A stretch of 64,000 nucleotides of DNA, taken from positions 2,604,001 through 2,668,000 of the forward strand of contig OY540814.1 of the NCBI GenBank assembly GCA_961205875.1. Direction: 5' to 3'. The notes under the pieces are model-generated. The model saw only the letters and a list, made by a program, of their open reading frames with translations, made no database searches and had not been told where the DNA came from. Shown here piece by piece: positions 45,594-58,229 of this stretch (position 1 is its first letter; every line of letters begins with the position of its first letter). The stretch is from Sialis fuliginosa. Lineage: Eukaryota; Arthropoda; Insecta; Megaloptera; Sialidae. The translations under genes and the position numbers were made by a program.

Positions 45594-45703
45594 GCAAGCT
45601 ATCTTCCAGCCAAATTTCATGAAGATCGGTTCATCGGTTTAGTCGTGAAAAGGTAAAAAAAACAGACAAACACACTTTCGCATATGTAATATTAGTATGG
45701 ATT
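45594..45703 (+). repeat. retroelement 3'-tail-like repeat
   Basis: AAATTTCATGAAGATCGGTT, then GTTTAGTCGTGAAAAGGTA, ACACACTTTCGCAT and TAATATTAGTATGGA. This pattern is familiar as the 3' end of RTE-type LINEs in insects. Similar tails are at 46585-46672 and 47117-47236. Confidence 0.5.
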
Positions 45704-45769
45704 TAAAGCAATGAAAAAAAATTGGAATAAAAGATTTCACGATTTCTATTACTAAACATTACATTCTAA

Positions 45770-46020
45770 AAGGTAAGCTGAAACGTCGAAAACCACACGT
45801 AAAATCTCGGCTTGAAACATTGAAAGCTTGTTCAAATTGTCCAATAAGAACTAGAATATTGTGTAAGGAATGTGACGAGATTTTTCGATGTGTTTCAAAA
45901 ACAAAGACTACAATAAGTCAGCTATCAGAGAGAGGCAAGGGGACTCACAATAAAAAAGCACCCCAAAATGTACACAGTAATTTGAATATGACTGAAAGAT
46001 ATAAAACATGTAGTTTATAA
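45770..46020 (+). pseudogene. piggyBac transposase C-terminal cysteine-rich fragment
   Basis: The frame reads KRRKPHVKSRLETLKACSNC, then PIRTRILCKECDEIF, ending at a stop at 46018-46020. CX2C followed by a second CX2C after about ten residues resembles the cross-brace zinc domain at the end of piggyBac transposases, but the tail is unusually long and the remaining ligands are unclear. The catalytic part is absent. Confidence 0.45.
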
Positions 46021-46584
46021 TGTTTTATCACTAAAAATTCCGAAAAAAATGATGATTTTTAAATTTTTACCCCCACCATATTGAATTAAAAACGGGGAAT
46101 GAGTGAAAATATTTACTGTAATAGTGTATTTAACATAGAATTTCACTTTTATTATAAGTAGCTCATAAAAGCATGATACAAAAAAAATCTTAATTTTAGA
46201 ATTTTTTTTATTATTTTTACCATTTTGGTGAGTTTTAAATGGTTTAAGGTGACAAAAAAAAATGTTTTCTTAAACTCTGATACCTCCGATCACCGTTGAT
46301 CATAGTTTCAATTCAATTCTGATACTCTTTCGACTTGAAAAAAAGTGAAAATAAAAAATCTCTTATTTTTTGATACTTTTCGATTTAAAATCCGCCATAT
46401 TTTTTTCAGAGCCATAAAAATGCAATTTTGAACCCGGAAATCGAAAGAGCACACTCGAAAATAGTAAAATACATTACTTTTATTTATATTAGTTCCATTA
46501 TTCTTAATGAGTTTGGAGCTCAAAGATTGACGAAAAAATTGTTATTTTGGTCCTTAATGGGTTAAATTGCCGTTACCCAAAAAA

Positions 46585-46672
46585 GTGGTATTTCATTAAG
46601 ATCGGTTTAGCTGTGAAAAAGTAACAGACAGAAAGATAGACCCACATTCGCATTTATAATATAAGTACGGAA
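46585..46672 (+). repeat. retroelement 3'-tail-like repeat
   Basis: ATTTCATTAAGATCGGTTTA, then GTGAAAAAGTAACAGACAGA and CATTCGCATTTATAATATAA. It is a diverged copy of the tail at 45594. Confidence 0.45.
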
Positions 46673-47116
46673 TATTTCGGTATTTTGGTTTTCATTCATT
46701 GTACAAAATTGTAAATATCTCGACTCCTATGTGAGATAGGGGACTGTTTTTCCCTCTAAACCTCCATTCCCGTAGAATTTTTCCTACCGAATCTAATAAA
46801 ACTAATTACAACCCTCTATATGTGAATATATAGGAGGTAAAATATTAAAAAAAAAATTTTTTTTGGTTTTCATTCATTATACAAAATCGTAAATATCTCG
46901 AATCCTATGCAAGTTAGGGGGTTGATTTTCCCCCTAAAACCCCTACCCACGTAGTATTTTTCCCGCCGGATACAATGAAACCAATTACAACTCTTCATAT
47001 GTGACAGGGGGTGAAATATTAATGACCAAAAAAATGTTCCCATACAAACTTTTCCACCTCCTTGCAATTCCTTAGGGGTTGTTTTTCGGGAATCGAAGTA
47101 GCTTTTATCCTTTCCC

Positions 47117-47236
47117 AGTATGCAAGCTATCTTACTGTCAAATTTCATCAAGATCGGTTCAGCGGTTTAGCCGTGAAAAGGTAACAAACAGACAGAGAGA
47201 CAGACAGACACACTTTCGCATTTATAATATTAGTAT
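47117..47236 (+). repeat. retroelement 3'-tail-like repeat
   Basis: AAATTTCATCAAGATCGGTT, then GCGGTTTAGCCGTGAAAAGG, a GACA-rich tract and ACTTTCGCATTTATAATATT. It is the best preserved of the three tails. Confidence 0.5.
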
Positions 47237-47239
47237 AAA

Positions 47240-47960
47240 AAAAAAAATTCTACTAATTGATATCTATATTTTGACACCCCACAAATTCTATGACGTCCCT
47301 CCCTATTATTCCAAAATTTAAAATTATATTGTTGACTTTAGTATTTTTCTTTGGTAGTCTCACCACAGCCTCATTACCAATTTTTTTTCAGATTTTTTGA
47401 GCCAGTAGTTACAAAGTTAGAGGGGGGGGGGACAAAATAAAATTTTACTTTTAGCCTCCTACAGGCGCCATTTTTGAGTTAGAAAAAAAATAAAAAATAT
47501 GGTCATATTCTACTAATTGAGATCTACTATATTTCGATAACCCACATGCCTAGATATGAAAATTAAACTTAAAAATTCTGACACCCGTCCCTATTATTCC
47601 AAAATTTAAAATGATATTATTGACTTTAGTATTTAACGTTGGTAGTCTCACTAAAGCCACTTTACCAAATTTTTGCAGATTTTTTGAACCAGTAGTTACC
47701 GAGGTAGAGGGGGGACAAAATTAAAAACTGCTTTTAGCCTCCTGCTGGCGCTATTTTTGAGTTAGAAAAAAAATATATAAAAAAATAGGGTCAAATTTTA
47801 CTTATTGAAATCTACATTTTGATACCCCACACGTCTTGATATACAATTTTTTATTTATTTTTATTTGCTTTAAAGCTCCCTGCTGGCGCAATTTTTGATT
47901 TAAAAAAAAATAAGAAAAAGCGTCAAATTCCACTGGTTTGGTTATACATTTTAACGTGCC
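47240..47960. repeat. degenerate tandem repeat, unit of about 260 bp
   Basis: Units begin TCTACTAATTGA, then ACCCCACA or ACCCACATGCC, TCCCTATTATTCCAAAATTT, GTAGTCTCAC and end GGCGC(T/C)ATTTTTGAGTTA. Two units are clear and two further ones are truncated. Confidence 0.6.
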
Positions 47961-48689
47961 ACATGCCTTGATATAAAAAAAATATTTTGTTTACCTAGCT
48001 TCTCCTTAGCGTCAACCCTGAAAAATTATTTTTTCAACAAAGTACATCTTTTACTAGAAGGCATTATTTGACATGTTCAGTAAAAATTTCAAATTACTAG
48101 CTTATATAGTTAACGAGATATTTTGCTTTGACTGAAAATGACGGACAGACGGGCGACAAAGTGAGATTAATAGGGTTTCTTCGGAACCCTAAAAAAGAGT
48201 TTGTTCATTATTTTAATTTTAATAACACATTTATTATACCAATAATTTTTCCAACTACTAACATAACTTTTTCAATTACATATAAATACATATTCATGTT
48301 AGAAATGTATTAAATAGATCAGTCGCGCCCGACAGAAGGTTAAAAATAAAATAATAGTACGAATCACAAGTCACAACGTGTGAAATAGTTAAAGCCGCGT
48401 CAATGTTTACATTAACATGAACAGAAACTAGTAATATATATATTAAACTGGTTTGGGTAAAGGCGGAGCTTAAGCTTTGTGTGCTGTCAAGCGAGGGGCA
48501 CGGGACGGATAATTTTGTATCTTGGATAATAAGTTAGTTCAAGTTCCGATTGTAAGATGGCTTGAGTGCTGCCACCTAGAGCTTGGAACATCGTCCCCGT
48601 TTCATCAAAATACATTGCGTTGTTTCTCTTGTTATTCTTTACTCAATGGTATTATATAATTTGTTTTCAAGTACACATAACAACACATT

Positions 48690-48990
48690 TATCAATCAAG
48701 TGTGAAAATAGGTGCTGGCAATGAGTGTTTCGCAAAACGAAGAAGATGTCGCGATAAAGGATAGATAGCGGCGTGAACAGAACGTAGAGATCCACGGCGA
48801 CGCGGAGTCTGGGACTGATGCTAGGGGGTGAGAGGACATAGAGGGTTGGTCGGTTGGTGGCGTGTGGCCCGGCATCTCAGTGGTGTACGCAGCACGCCGG
48901 TAGATGGACGTAAGTTCGCACGCACGCGACGTCACGAACACGCTATATCTCGTTATTGTTGCTGTCACCACGACGTATTTGTCGGTACTG
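48690..48990 (+). promoter_or_regulatory. GC-rich, CpG-bearing segment: possible promoter or first exon
   Basis: This stretch is far richer in G+C and CpG than anything around it. It has a donor-like site GGAC/GTAAGTT near 48908 and a short ATG frame (MSVSQNEEDVAIKDR). No downstream exon could be recognised up to 64 kb, so it may be the first exon of a gene with long introns, or a GC-rich repeat. Confidence 0.3.
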
Positions 48991-49019
48991 CATACTTTTT
49001 TTAAATGTTAATTGTTGCA

Positions 49020-50010
49020 GTTTTTTAAATTCGTTTTGATGTAATTGTTAATAAATATACTTTTTTTATTGTGTCGGTAATATAGAATACTGTATTTCGA
49101 TTGTTGGTAATGTTTTTGATGTCATTGTTTTAATTGTAGTGCGCTGGTTTAAATAAATCAAATAAACTTACTTTTAATTGTTAGAATATGTTTTAGATTA
49201 ATCTATGTATACAGGAAGCTGTATTTTGGCCATTACAGGTAATTGTTTAAAAAATGAAATATATTTTTAGATAATAAAAAAACTTTATTAAATAATTTAA
49301 CCAGTAATATTAGTTTTGAATTACTTTTTAAAATATTTGTAAAGTTTAAATATTCAATCTCACTCTTCAAATCATGTCGTCAATATAATAATATATAAAT
49401 AACTGTTTATGATTCATAAAGCAACAATTGATTTGAATAAATCAGACATTTTTTATACTGGTGTAATAAAGTCGGTTATGTAGGTCACTGTCATTCATTC
49501 ATTTTTAAATTGAATATCAACTTGACATTAAAGTAATTATTGATTGTTGTTGTTTATTTTCAATCGACTTGCGTCTCATCTGTTGCATTTATCAGATGAT
49601 AAATATGTTTATTTAAGTAGGTAGTATTTCCATACTGTTTTTAAATTAAATAATTGTATTTGTTAATTTGATTACGGCGGGAATACAATATGATTTATAA
49701 AATTATAACTTTTATGTTATTTTAGATTTTACTCATTTTACATATATTATAAAATCATAATTTTAAGCATGAGAAAAATATTAGGTAGTATGTTTTCTTT
49801 TCTTTAAACGTAAATTTCGTATATCTATAAACTGTATAAAAATAAATCTTGAGCATTCTTCTGATTCTTTAGACAGTATTTTTCAACATTTTATAAATAG
49901 GAAGTAATAACTTTTCAATTCTAAGTCATACGTTTCGTTATCCGGTAGTTTATAAACGATAAAAGTACCTGCCTACAGATTATAAAAAATTCAAATATTT
50001 TCTATTACAA
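49020..50010. other. AT-rich spacer, no gene seen
   Basis: No exon, RNA gene or defined repeat boundary is visible. Confidence 0.5.
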
Positions 50011-50016
50011 AATGTG

Positions 50017-50279
50017 CAGGGCCGTAACCAGGGCAGCACCCCGGGACCCCCGAGCATAGGGGAGGTCCGCAGCAGCGTTTGGGGTCGGCAAGATTGAGGA
50101 ACAAAAAAAGGTCATTAAAATTAGTAACAAAAATAGTAACAAGCATACAATTATGGATTAAGGTAACAACGAAAAAAAAAGTGTTCAATTTTTTTTAGTG
50201 AGGGCCCCCTCGGATTTTTTTTATTTTTTTGTCAATTATAGACATCATCTTGCAACTAACGCGCCTAAGTACGGCTCTG
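50017..50279. mobile_element. hAT-like MITE (CAGGGCCGTAAC family)
   Basis: The left end CAGGGCCGTAACCAGGGCAG and the right end (inverted, CAGAGCCGTACTTAGGCG) form a TIR. Internal words such as AAAAAGGTCATTAAAATT match the complex at 8739-10240. No clean TSD is visible. Confidence 0.6.
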
Positions 50280-50520
50280 CGTATTGTAAATTAAATTGTT
50301 ACAAATTTTTAGTAGTCTCGTCTAAGGCTTCACATGCACGAGACTGGACCAAGACAATGTATTTGCAAACGAGACAGCAGGGGTTATTTTAGTGTGCAGT
50401 TGTAGCTTGTTTCTACAGTTCCAAAAATGAAAACTGCAGTTGTAAAAGCTAATTTGTGTAGTTAAAAATTGCAAGTAGAAAGAAATATCTGCCTTGGGAA
50501 CCACGGGACTTTCTTATACG

Positions 50521-50539
50521 TAACCTAACCTAACCTAAC
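50521..50539. repeat. short TTAGG-type telomere-like repeat
   Basis: TAACCTAACCTAACCTAAC contains almost four copies of CCTAA, the complement of the insect telomere unit TTAGG. It is too short to mean more than an interstitial trace. Confidence 0.5.
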
Positions 50540-51496
50540 AGTGAATTGTATACGTGGTTCTTTGTTTATTAAAACATTTCTAACAAACTAACAAGAAAGA
50601 ACAAAATGAATAATTTTATATTTATATAACAAGTGATTTTTTTTAACGTAATAACTGAAAACGGATGTTTACTCTTGTAAATTTTTGAATTTTTGAATTA
50701 TTTTTGAAATGAGAAAAAAATGTTTTAGATAAAAAATGTCGAGTATGTTATTATCTATAATTTATTCCCCATACATTTTTTTCTCTGTTATGAACCATTT
50801 GAATTATAATAAATTTTTTTTCTTCAAAAATTCGTTTTTACAAAAAAATGAATAGAACATAAATTATAGATATAGATATTACCTACATTTTTTAACTTGA
50901 CCATTTTTCTCTATTTCGCAGTGTTTCAGAGTAATTCGAAAAATTAAAAAATCGACGTAGGTAAACATCCGTATCCGGTTGAAAGATCGTTTTCAAAAAT
51001 AGGACGTTTTCTTCCCAGCCAAAAATTAATCTTAAATATAAAATATCACCGTTCTACGATTTGTCGTATTTGAGTTACAGACAGACAGACAGACGGACAC
51101 ACAGACATCATGGCGAAAATAGTCAGAATGGATTCAGGGAAGGTCAAAATAGATAATTCTGCGTCAAAATCCGGAGTTCGAAAAAAATCGGCTTCACTAT
51201 ACTAATACTAATGTATATTTCATATACATGGTATAAGAAAGTAAAAATATAAAAAAATATAAAAAAGAGCAAAAACAAGGTCACTTCAATTTGTAAGAGA
51301 GAAATATACAGTGTAGAGCAAAAAAGCAAAAAAAGAAGGTATCTGCAGTTGAAAAATTTTCTTAAAATAACCCATGCGAGACAGACATAAATTTTTACAA
51401 TCTCGTATTGTCGTTGATAAAAATTAAATAACCTGAAATTTTATAAAATTTGTCTCGGTACTTCAATTTAGTCCTAGTCTCGTAAAAATCTGACTG

Positions 51497-51978
51497 TCTT
51501 AAATTGGCCCAGAGTGTGGCAGAATTGAGTTTTTTTTGGTCCTTCAGTTTAATCGTAAAAAATATGAAAAAATTCTTGAAAAAAGTCCTGAAATTTTTGT
51601 TTACTTTTTTAAATTTGATAATTCAGTTAAAAAATCTGAAAATATATGAAATCCGACAGTCTTAAATTGGCCCACAGTGTGACAGAACGGAGTTTTTTTT
51701 GGACCTTCAGTTTAATCGTACAAAATATGAAAAAAATCTTGAAAAAGTTCTGAAATTTTTGTTTACTTTTTTAAATTTGATAATTCAGTTATAAAAATCT
51801 GAAAAAATATGAAATCCGACAGTCTTACATAAATTGGCCCACAGTGTGGCAGAACGGAGTTTTTTTTGGACCTTCAGTTTAATCGTAAAAAATATGAAAA
51901 AATTCTTGAAAAAAGTCCTGAAATTTTTGTTTACTTTTTTAAATTTGATAATTCAGTTATAAAAATCTGAAAAATATG
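51497..51978. repeat. tandem repeat, about 165-bp unit, three copies
   Basis: Each unit starts TAAATTGGCCCA(C/G)AGTGTG, then GGAGTTTTTTTTGGACCTTC and TTTACTTTTTTAAATTTGAT. The second and third units are nearly identical to each other. Confidence 0.8.
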
Positions 51979-52128
51979 CTTTATTAAATTATTTTACAAT
52001 TAACAAAAAAATCCTGATTTTTTCTGCGGCTTCGTCTCAGCGTAAATTCTAAGTTTAACAGGTTGACTGCCATAAAGAAACCACAAAAAATGACTCAGAT
52101 GCTAAATAGAAAATTTGGTCGGTTACAG

Positions 52129-52148
52129 GGCGGTCGTATACGACCGCC
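52129..52148. repeat. perfect 20-bp palindrome
   Basis: GGCGGTCGTATACGACCGCC is exactly self-complementary. It follows a TTAACAGGTTGACTGCC word at 52055, which resembles a TTAA-type TE terminus. Confidence 0.7.
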
Positions 52149-52159
52149 ATGGCATATCG

Positions 52160-53880
52160 AACTTTTTATACGGCTTTCTGAATCCATTTAGCAAAATTAG
52201 CTAATATTAGCATAATAAAATTAAATTGTAAAATAAAGTGGGAATTTTTTTTTAATCTTGATATATAAAAACGTTAGTGCATATGTATTTAACGTCATCA
52301 GGCTTAAACCACTGGACGTATCGAAGCCAAATTCACAACATATGTTCGTTTAGTGCTCCGATAAGTTTTTTTTTTTTGGACCCGGTATGTGGCTCTGGGT
52401 TCGAGATATTTCAATTTGGCTCATATTCAGAATAAGTATGTTATGGAAAGAAGAAATAATTTTACAAAAAAGGACCCAGTAGGTGGCGCTGGAGTCAAGA
52501 AGTCGAGATATTTACGAAAATGTGTATTTATGGTCTGATTAAAAAAAAAATATGTATTTTTGGGCAGAACAACGTTTTCCGGGTTCGCTAGTACTGCAGT
52601 ATTATCAAATTAAATTGACATGAAATTGACTACCATTGTTAATCAAAATAATAAACTCTACAAGAAACCTGGAGGATGAAATCGTGTAATAAAACACTAC
52701 AGTTAATATTTGCTTGGAAAATTCAATAGAGTGTGAAATTAATTTGCTATAAATTCAAATTTACTTCGGTCGCCAATTCCCCTGCTTAATTTTGTTATAT
52801 ACTATAGAAGGTAAATAGGTTCAGTTAAGGAGTAATGAGTGAATTTGAATGTTTTTTTGAGTTGTTCATTTGCAGAGAGGGGTGGGGGTGGTTTATACCA
52901 CTTCGGGAAAATCATGTATCAATATAAATATTAGGTATGTGAGTATAGAGGTTGAATAAAAAGTAAGTTTGTTAAATTTGATATTATATACAGAGTGACC
53001 CAAGATTATGTCAAAGTTCAATATTTTATTTATTATAACAAATGGAAGAAAACTTTAAATACAAAAGTTGTCAGGATGGACAAGCAGCATATTTTAAAAA
53101 TAGTTACATTTAAATAGAGTGTCCCATAGTGCGTTACAAATCAAAGTTATGTTTTTTTTAAATACAATGTATATTTTTTTGATTAATAATCTAAAAGAAT
53201 TTACTTTTTTGGATATTTTGATAAAAGCATGTGTGGGATTATACTGAGCGGTTTAAAAATGATGACCATTTTTGTAAGAAAATTGGAATATTTTCAACAC
53301 CATATAATTTTCTAATTACATTACATATTTTTGTCTCAATCTAAAACGATCATAAATCTTCTCGTATCTTCGATATTGCGAGGAAGCAACATTGGTTCCG
53401 GCGCCACTGAATACACATATCCCAAAATATTTATACGATTTGAACATTTTCAACAAACAACAACTACAGCTCCTGTGACGTTATACATCCGGATTCCTTG
53501 AATACATTTTAGTTCCGTTCACAAGTAAATAACCCGAGAACAAAACGGTTTCTTTTTCTCATTATATCCTGTCGCAACGTGTCGCGTTGTGTTACAGACC
53601 AGTTCTCATTTCCACATCAAAGAAAATAAATTATCTTCGAAATCAAATCAAGATGTAATTCGATTTTCGCAATGTCTATCATATCCGACTCGAGTGTAGT
53701 TTCCGCTTTAAAACAACATTCGTAAGGATTCTGTTGTGTTGGAGTTATAATAATATCGAAGTATATATAAATAATATTTATATATATGTACTTATTGTTA
53801 CATATTATTATGAGTAATCATATAAAAACATAGGACTTCATTTATTGACATATAATTATAAGGGTGTTTTATTTATTTAT
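52160..53880. other. no gene seen; scattered repeat fragments
   Basis: A fragment near 53330-53390 (CTTCGATATTGCGAGGAAGC) recurs at about 54665 and, inverted, at about 58256. Otherwise nothing is recognised. Confidence 0.45.
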
Positions 53881-53884
53881 ATTT

Positions 53885-55093
53885 TTTCGGTCCCATTGGC
53901 CTATGTTTTAGCTTTGGATCAATAGTTAATTGTTCCAAAATTTCAGACTCATAGATCAAATCTGTGGACGGAGCAAATCGAGTCTTTTTCCCATTTGATT
54001 AACATAGAAAAAACATCTGCCAAGTAAATGTACAGTGCTTCCTCGTGCTAAATTCACCAAAGGTAGTTAATTATTGAACAATTTGAATAAAAACCGATAG
54101 TGTTGAGATAAATTGGCTGGAATTGGTTAACCATTTAATTTTTATACAATTTTACTAAAAAATATTAGTTTAAAAGACGCACCTGATTATTTTTTCGTAT
54201 ATATGTCCAAGCAAATATCAATTTAGAAAAACAAAACACGAATTTTTAAAATAAATTGAGGTAAATCTTTGTAAGGGAATATTTTACAACAAACGTTGAA
54301 GACCCATATTATAAGAAATTTAATGCTCTACAAAAAATATTCTATAAAATTTTTTCGTAAAATGTGTTGTTCTTGAGATATCTTGAAAAAATAAATATTT
54401 TGGGATGTCACCCCTCCCCCTTACACACGATTTTGATGATTTTGAAATGGAACCGTCCTCAAGCCAGACCCAACCATCCCACCAAGATTCAATAATATCG
54501 GTTCATGAGTTATGCGTGTGACAAGGATTCAGGGGACAGACGGACGGACAGACAGGCAGACACGGAACGAAATGTGTTTGTCTTGACGTGAAACGGAAAG
54601 ATCAATTTAAAATTTTGAATTCGGAGAACATTTTTTTTGTCTCAATCTGAAACGATCACAAAGCTTCTCGTACCTTCGATATTGCGAGGAAGCAAAATTA
54701 CTTTTTTACTTATTATACGTGAATATCTCGTTAAAAAAAATTCAATAAATTTTAAGAAATGTTTTTTAAAAAATTATCATAAAAGTTGGATTTTACTTTT
54801 TATGATAATGTTTAAACGAACATATCTTTAAAAATACTCGATCTATGAATTGAGCAATTGACATATTTTTTGTAAGAAATTTATTCTCTATGATATGCTG
54901 CTATAAGAAATTAAAATAAATAAATTTTTCAACGAGATCTTCACGCATAAGTAAAAAAGTAATTTTTCCCATATTAATCAAATGGGAAATAGATTCGGTT
55001 TGCGCCGTCCACAGGTTTGATCTATGAGTCTGAAATTTTTGGACAGTTCACTTTTGAACTAAAGCTAAAACATAGGCTAATGGAACTGAAAAA
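53885..55093. repeat. foldback element with about 115-bp TIRs
   Basis: GGCCTATGTTTTAGCTTTGG, then TCAGACTCATAGATCAAA and CCCATTTGATTAA on the left, are mirrored at 54970-55090 on the right. The interior holds a GACGGACGGACAGACAGG tract near 54538. Confidence 0.7.
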
Positions 55094-55557
55094 AAACTCC
55101 CTAATTAATTATATGTATACGCAGTGAAAGGGTTATTTTATTTTTTTATTTCAGTGACGGTTTAAGGATGGTTGTGGTTTGGGGTGGAATGTAGTCTCTG
55201 AAAATTTGAATAGCCTCAAAAAAACCTAACAATTTTATTTGTAAATAAATTCTTGTAACTAAAATTTTTAGAGTAAAAAAATTAAGGTTCTCGATTTGTT
55301 TACTTTGACCTTAACTTTGCCGGCCCATTTCGGGAAAAATACGAATACTTTTGAAGAGATATTTACTGACAAGGGGACCACCAGACCCTTGTCGCACCAA
55401 TTTGCTTTAAAAATTTTAGGGTTGTAGTAGTGGCATGGACAAACCTACACGCCAAATTATTTGACGAAAAACTTATAAACAAACGAGAAAAAAAAATGAA
55501 ACTCCTCTCTAAATTCGTTTATCCACGACTTATATATATACACCTATGTATAATACA

Positions 55558-56845
55558 TATGGGGCATTTCACGAGAAGCGGACAACGAAAAAAGTTCATA
55601 TTAGGCATATTTGTACTACTAGAGGATATGAACATGTACACATAATATGTATTTTTTTTATTTGAGGTTTAGTTGTCAAATTATGGGATTCTAAATATTG
55701 ACCTGATTGACGGAAGGGTTTTTTTGGAATTTTTTTTTCATATTGACGCCGTTTTTAATAAAATAATAAATGTATCGAATATTTACTGTTCTTTTTGATT
55801 TTTAAATCAGATTCCAAATTTGAACTTTTTTTAGTGTTAAACCGGAAGTAAATATTTCAAATAAATTTTTTTTAACTTCGACCATTTTAATTTCAATTTT
55901 TTTTATTTCAAAAGAAAGCTTAATATATATAAATTTTACCATAAAAATTTCAGAATGGGATCTATATTAGTTTAGGAGATACATTAATTAGAGTACGTAC
56001 ATGTCGCACTGAGGGAGGTACCTGTAGCCCAATCATTTTAGATTTTTTCACGAAAAAAACTGCCGAGTTGAAACTTTTGACGCAGTTGTGTGTTCCTGGC
56101 GGAGTAGATGATGAAATCACATTCTTGCCCATAAATTAATTACCGGAAGTGTCCGCCATCTTGGATTTTGTGTTTTTGTCGATTTGAACGCTTAATCTGC
56201 ATTTTTCGATAAAAAGATTAATAACAATTTTGTAGAGAATTTAATTCTCTTCAATCTTTATATAGTCAATATTGTTGAAAAAACATTATTTTTGCTAATA
56301 ATAAGCAAAAAGTGTTAAAAATTAGAAGAGTGGCGCAGTTTTTTCAATTTTGTACCACTTTTATTGAAAATAAATGGCACATTTAAATGACAAAGTTGTA
56401 GAGGACTCAATTTTCAACAGATTTTGTAAAAACAAATTTTTCGTACGACGTGTAGATGACGGCCGAGAATGCGCTTAAAACAGCGGTATCGAGGAACTCG
56501 CGCTGTTGTACACAATACGCATTCTCGGCCGTCATCTACACTATTCTACACGTCGTACGAAAAATTTGTTTATAGTGTATGTATTGTATTATAGTGTTCG
56601 AAATTCAGTCCTCTACAATTTTGTTATTTAAATATGCCACTTATTTTCAATTTTCAATTCCAAAAAAACCCTTCCGTCAATCAGGTCAATATTTAGAATC
56701 CCATAATTTGACAACTAAACCTCAAATAAAAATAATATTATGTGTACATGTTCATATCCTCTAGTAGTACAAATATGCCTAATATGAACGAATTTCAGAA
56801 CCTCACTTTTTTTTCGTTGTCCGCTTCACGTGAAATGCCCCATAT
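55558..56845. repeat. palindromic element with GC-rich apex
   Basis: The ends TATGGGGCATTTCACG are exact inverted repeats, and the similarity runs inward for about 180 bases (AGAGGATATGAACATGTACA, TTGACGGAAGGGTTTTTTTG). The centre is another strong hairpin, with TTTCGTACGACGTGTAGATG and GACGGCCGAGAATGCG at 56438-56475 mirrored at 56518-56570. The left arm carries about 600 extra bases. Confidence 0.75.
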
Positions 56846-56999
56846 AATATTACATATAGTACAGGCAAATTTACATTTAACTAAAACATAATTATTAGAT
56901 TAAATTTTATTTAGGAAATGTATCCAATAATATTTCTCATTAAAGAATTCAATGAGTTCCGAGGTCAGAAGTTGTTGCGTTTAGGGGAAAGTGGGGTAA

Positions 57000-58229
57000 A
57001 AAGGATATGTTAGATCAAATGCATGAAAATAATTAATGTCCCAGTACTAAATAGTTTATAACGAACATTAAGTAATTAATGAGGTCAAAATTAATGTTGG
57101 GAAGAGGACTGGAGGTTATAAAATGACAAAAAAAATAGTAAGGTAAAATTAATTATTTTGTAACGGTAAATATTTATTTACATAAAATTGACACGTGTGC
57201 ATAAAAATTAGTTTTTTTTACACGGTTGTAGAAAAAAACCTTAAGGTATTGTTTATAATTTATTTAATTTTATTAATAATTTTTTTCATTACAAAAATTA
57301 ATATAGTGCTTAAATTTTAGTAATTTGTTTAATACTATAATACAATAGTATTTATAAAATTCATTAATCGTAAAAAAATCTAAAAATGTATGTGTTACTA
57401 TGAAAACAGTAAATACTTTTGCGCACACCAGGCGTAAAAGTAACTTTGTCCCACGACGTGCGACAAAGTACTACTTTACACACTGAAATGTCAATGAAAA
57501 ACCCTACTTTTTTACACGGTTGTAGAAAAATATTATTTTATTTAAAAAGGCTGAATTTACTTTTTTTAAATCTTGGGAATATTACACATATTTTATTTTA
57601 TATGTATATTATCTCTTTTATACATAAAAATTCATTTTTATTCTTTTGCACCTTCATGTAAATATCTAGATAATATGAATACATATTTTTCAGTTTATAT
57701 TTTTAACATTTTCATTTTTCTGCTGCATCGCATCTGCACATTGTTTTACAATTCTGCGATTTTGACATGTTATTAGCGCACTGCAGAAAGCGCCGAGAGT
57801 CAGGCAGGCTAAATCAGTGGTTCCAAACAAATACCAATTTGATCGAATTTGTGAAATTTAAGATTTAATAAGGGAAGCTTCAATTTTTTAATCTGACATA
57901 ATGGAGCAATTTCGGAAACGAACTATTCTTTGTAACAGAACATTTTGAGAGTGATATATTTTTTTATTTTCAACTAAGAATATTTTTGATATTATTCCAT
58001 TTAACGTAAGAATAATTTTCGAAAATTTTGACTCCCCCCCCTTCCCCTAGAATGGGTATTTAAGTATAAGGTCCTCCCCTTATTCTTAAGTAAAAGTAAT
58101 TACCACAGTCGAAACTGGTTTCAATTAAATAGTGAATTAAAAATGAATTTTAAAAAACCCCTTAAGTAACGCTTTTGATCCCTCCCGCCCCTCACGTAAG
58201 AATTTGTAAAGTTTATCCCTTCAAATCCT
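57000..58229. other. AT-rich spacer, no gene seen
   Basis: Small open frames here have no recognisable domain or splice partners. Confidence 0.45.

Larger units (their letters stand above)
44519..48648. mobile_element. 4.1-kb TIR element with 7-bp flanking repeat
   Basis: The left end CATTGAGTAAAAAATAACAA, then GAGAAACAACG, is mirrored at the right end near 48618-48648. The flanks are the 7-bp repeat GTATTAT on both sides (44512-44518, 48649-48655). A subterminal TTAAGCTCCGCC word also recurs inverted (about 44688 and 48470). It contains a piggyBac-like cysteine-rich fragment, retroelement tails and tandem repeats, so it is a host for later insertions or a composite. Confidence 0.6.
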
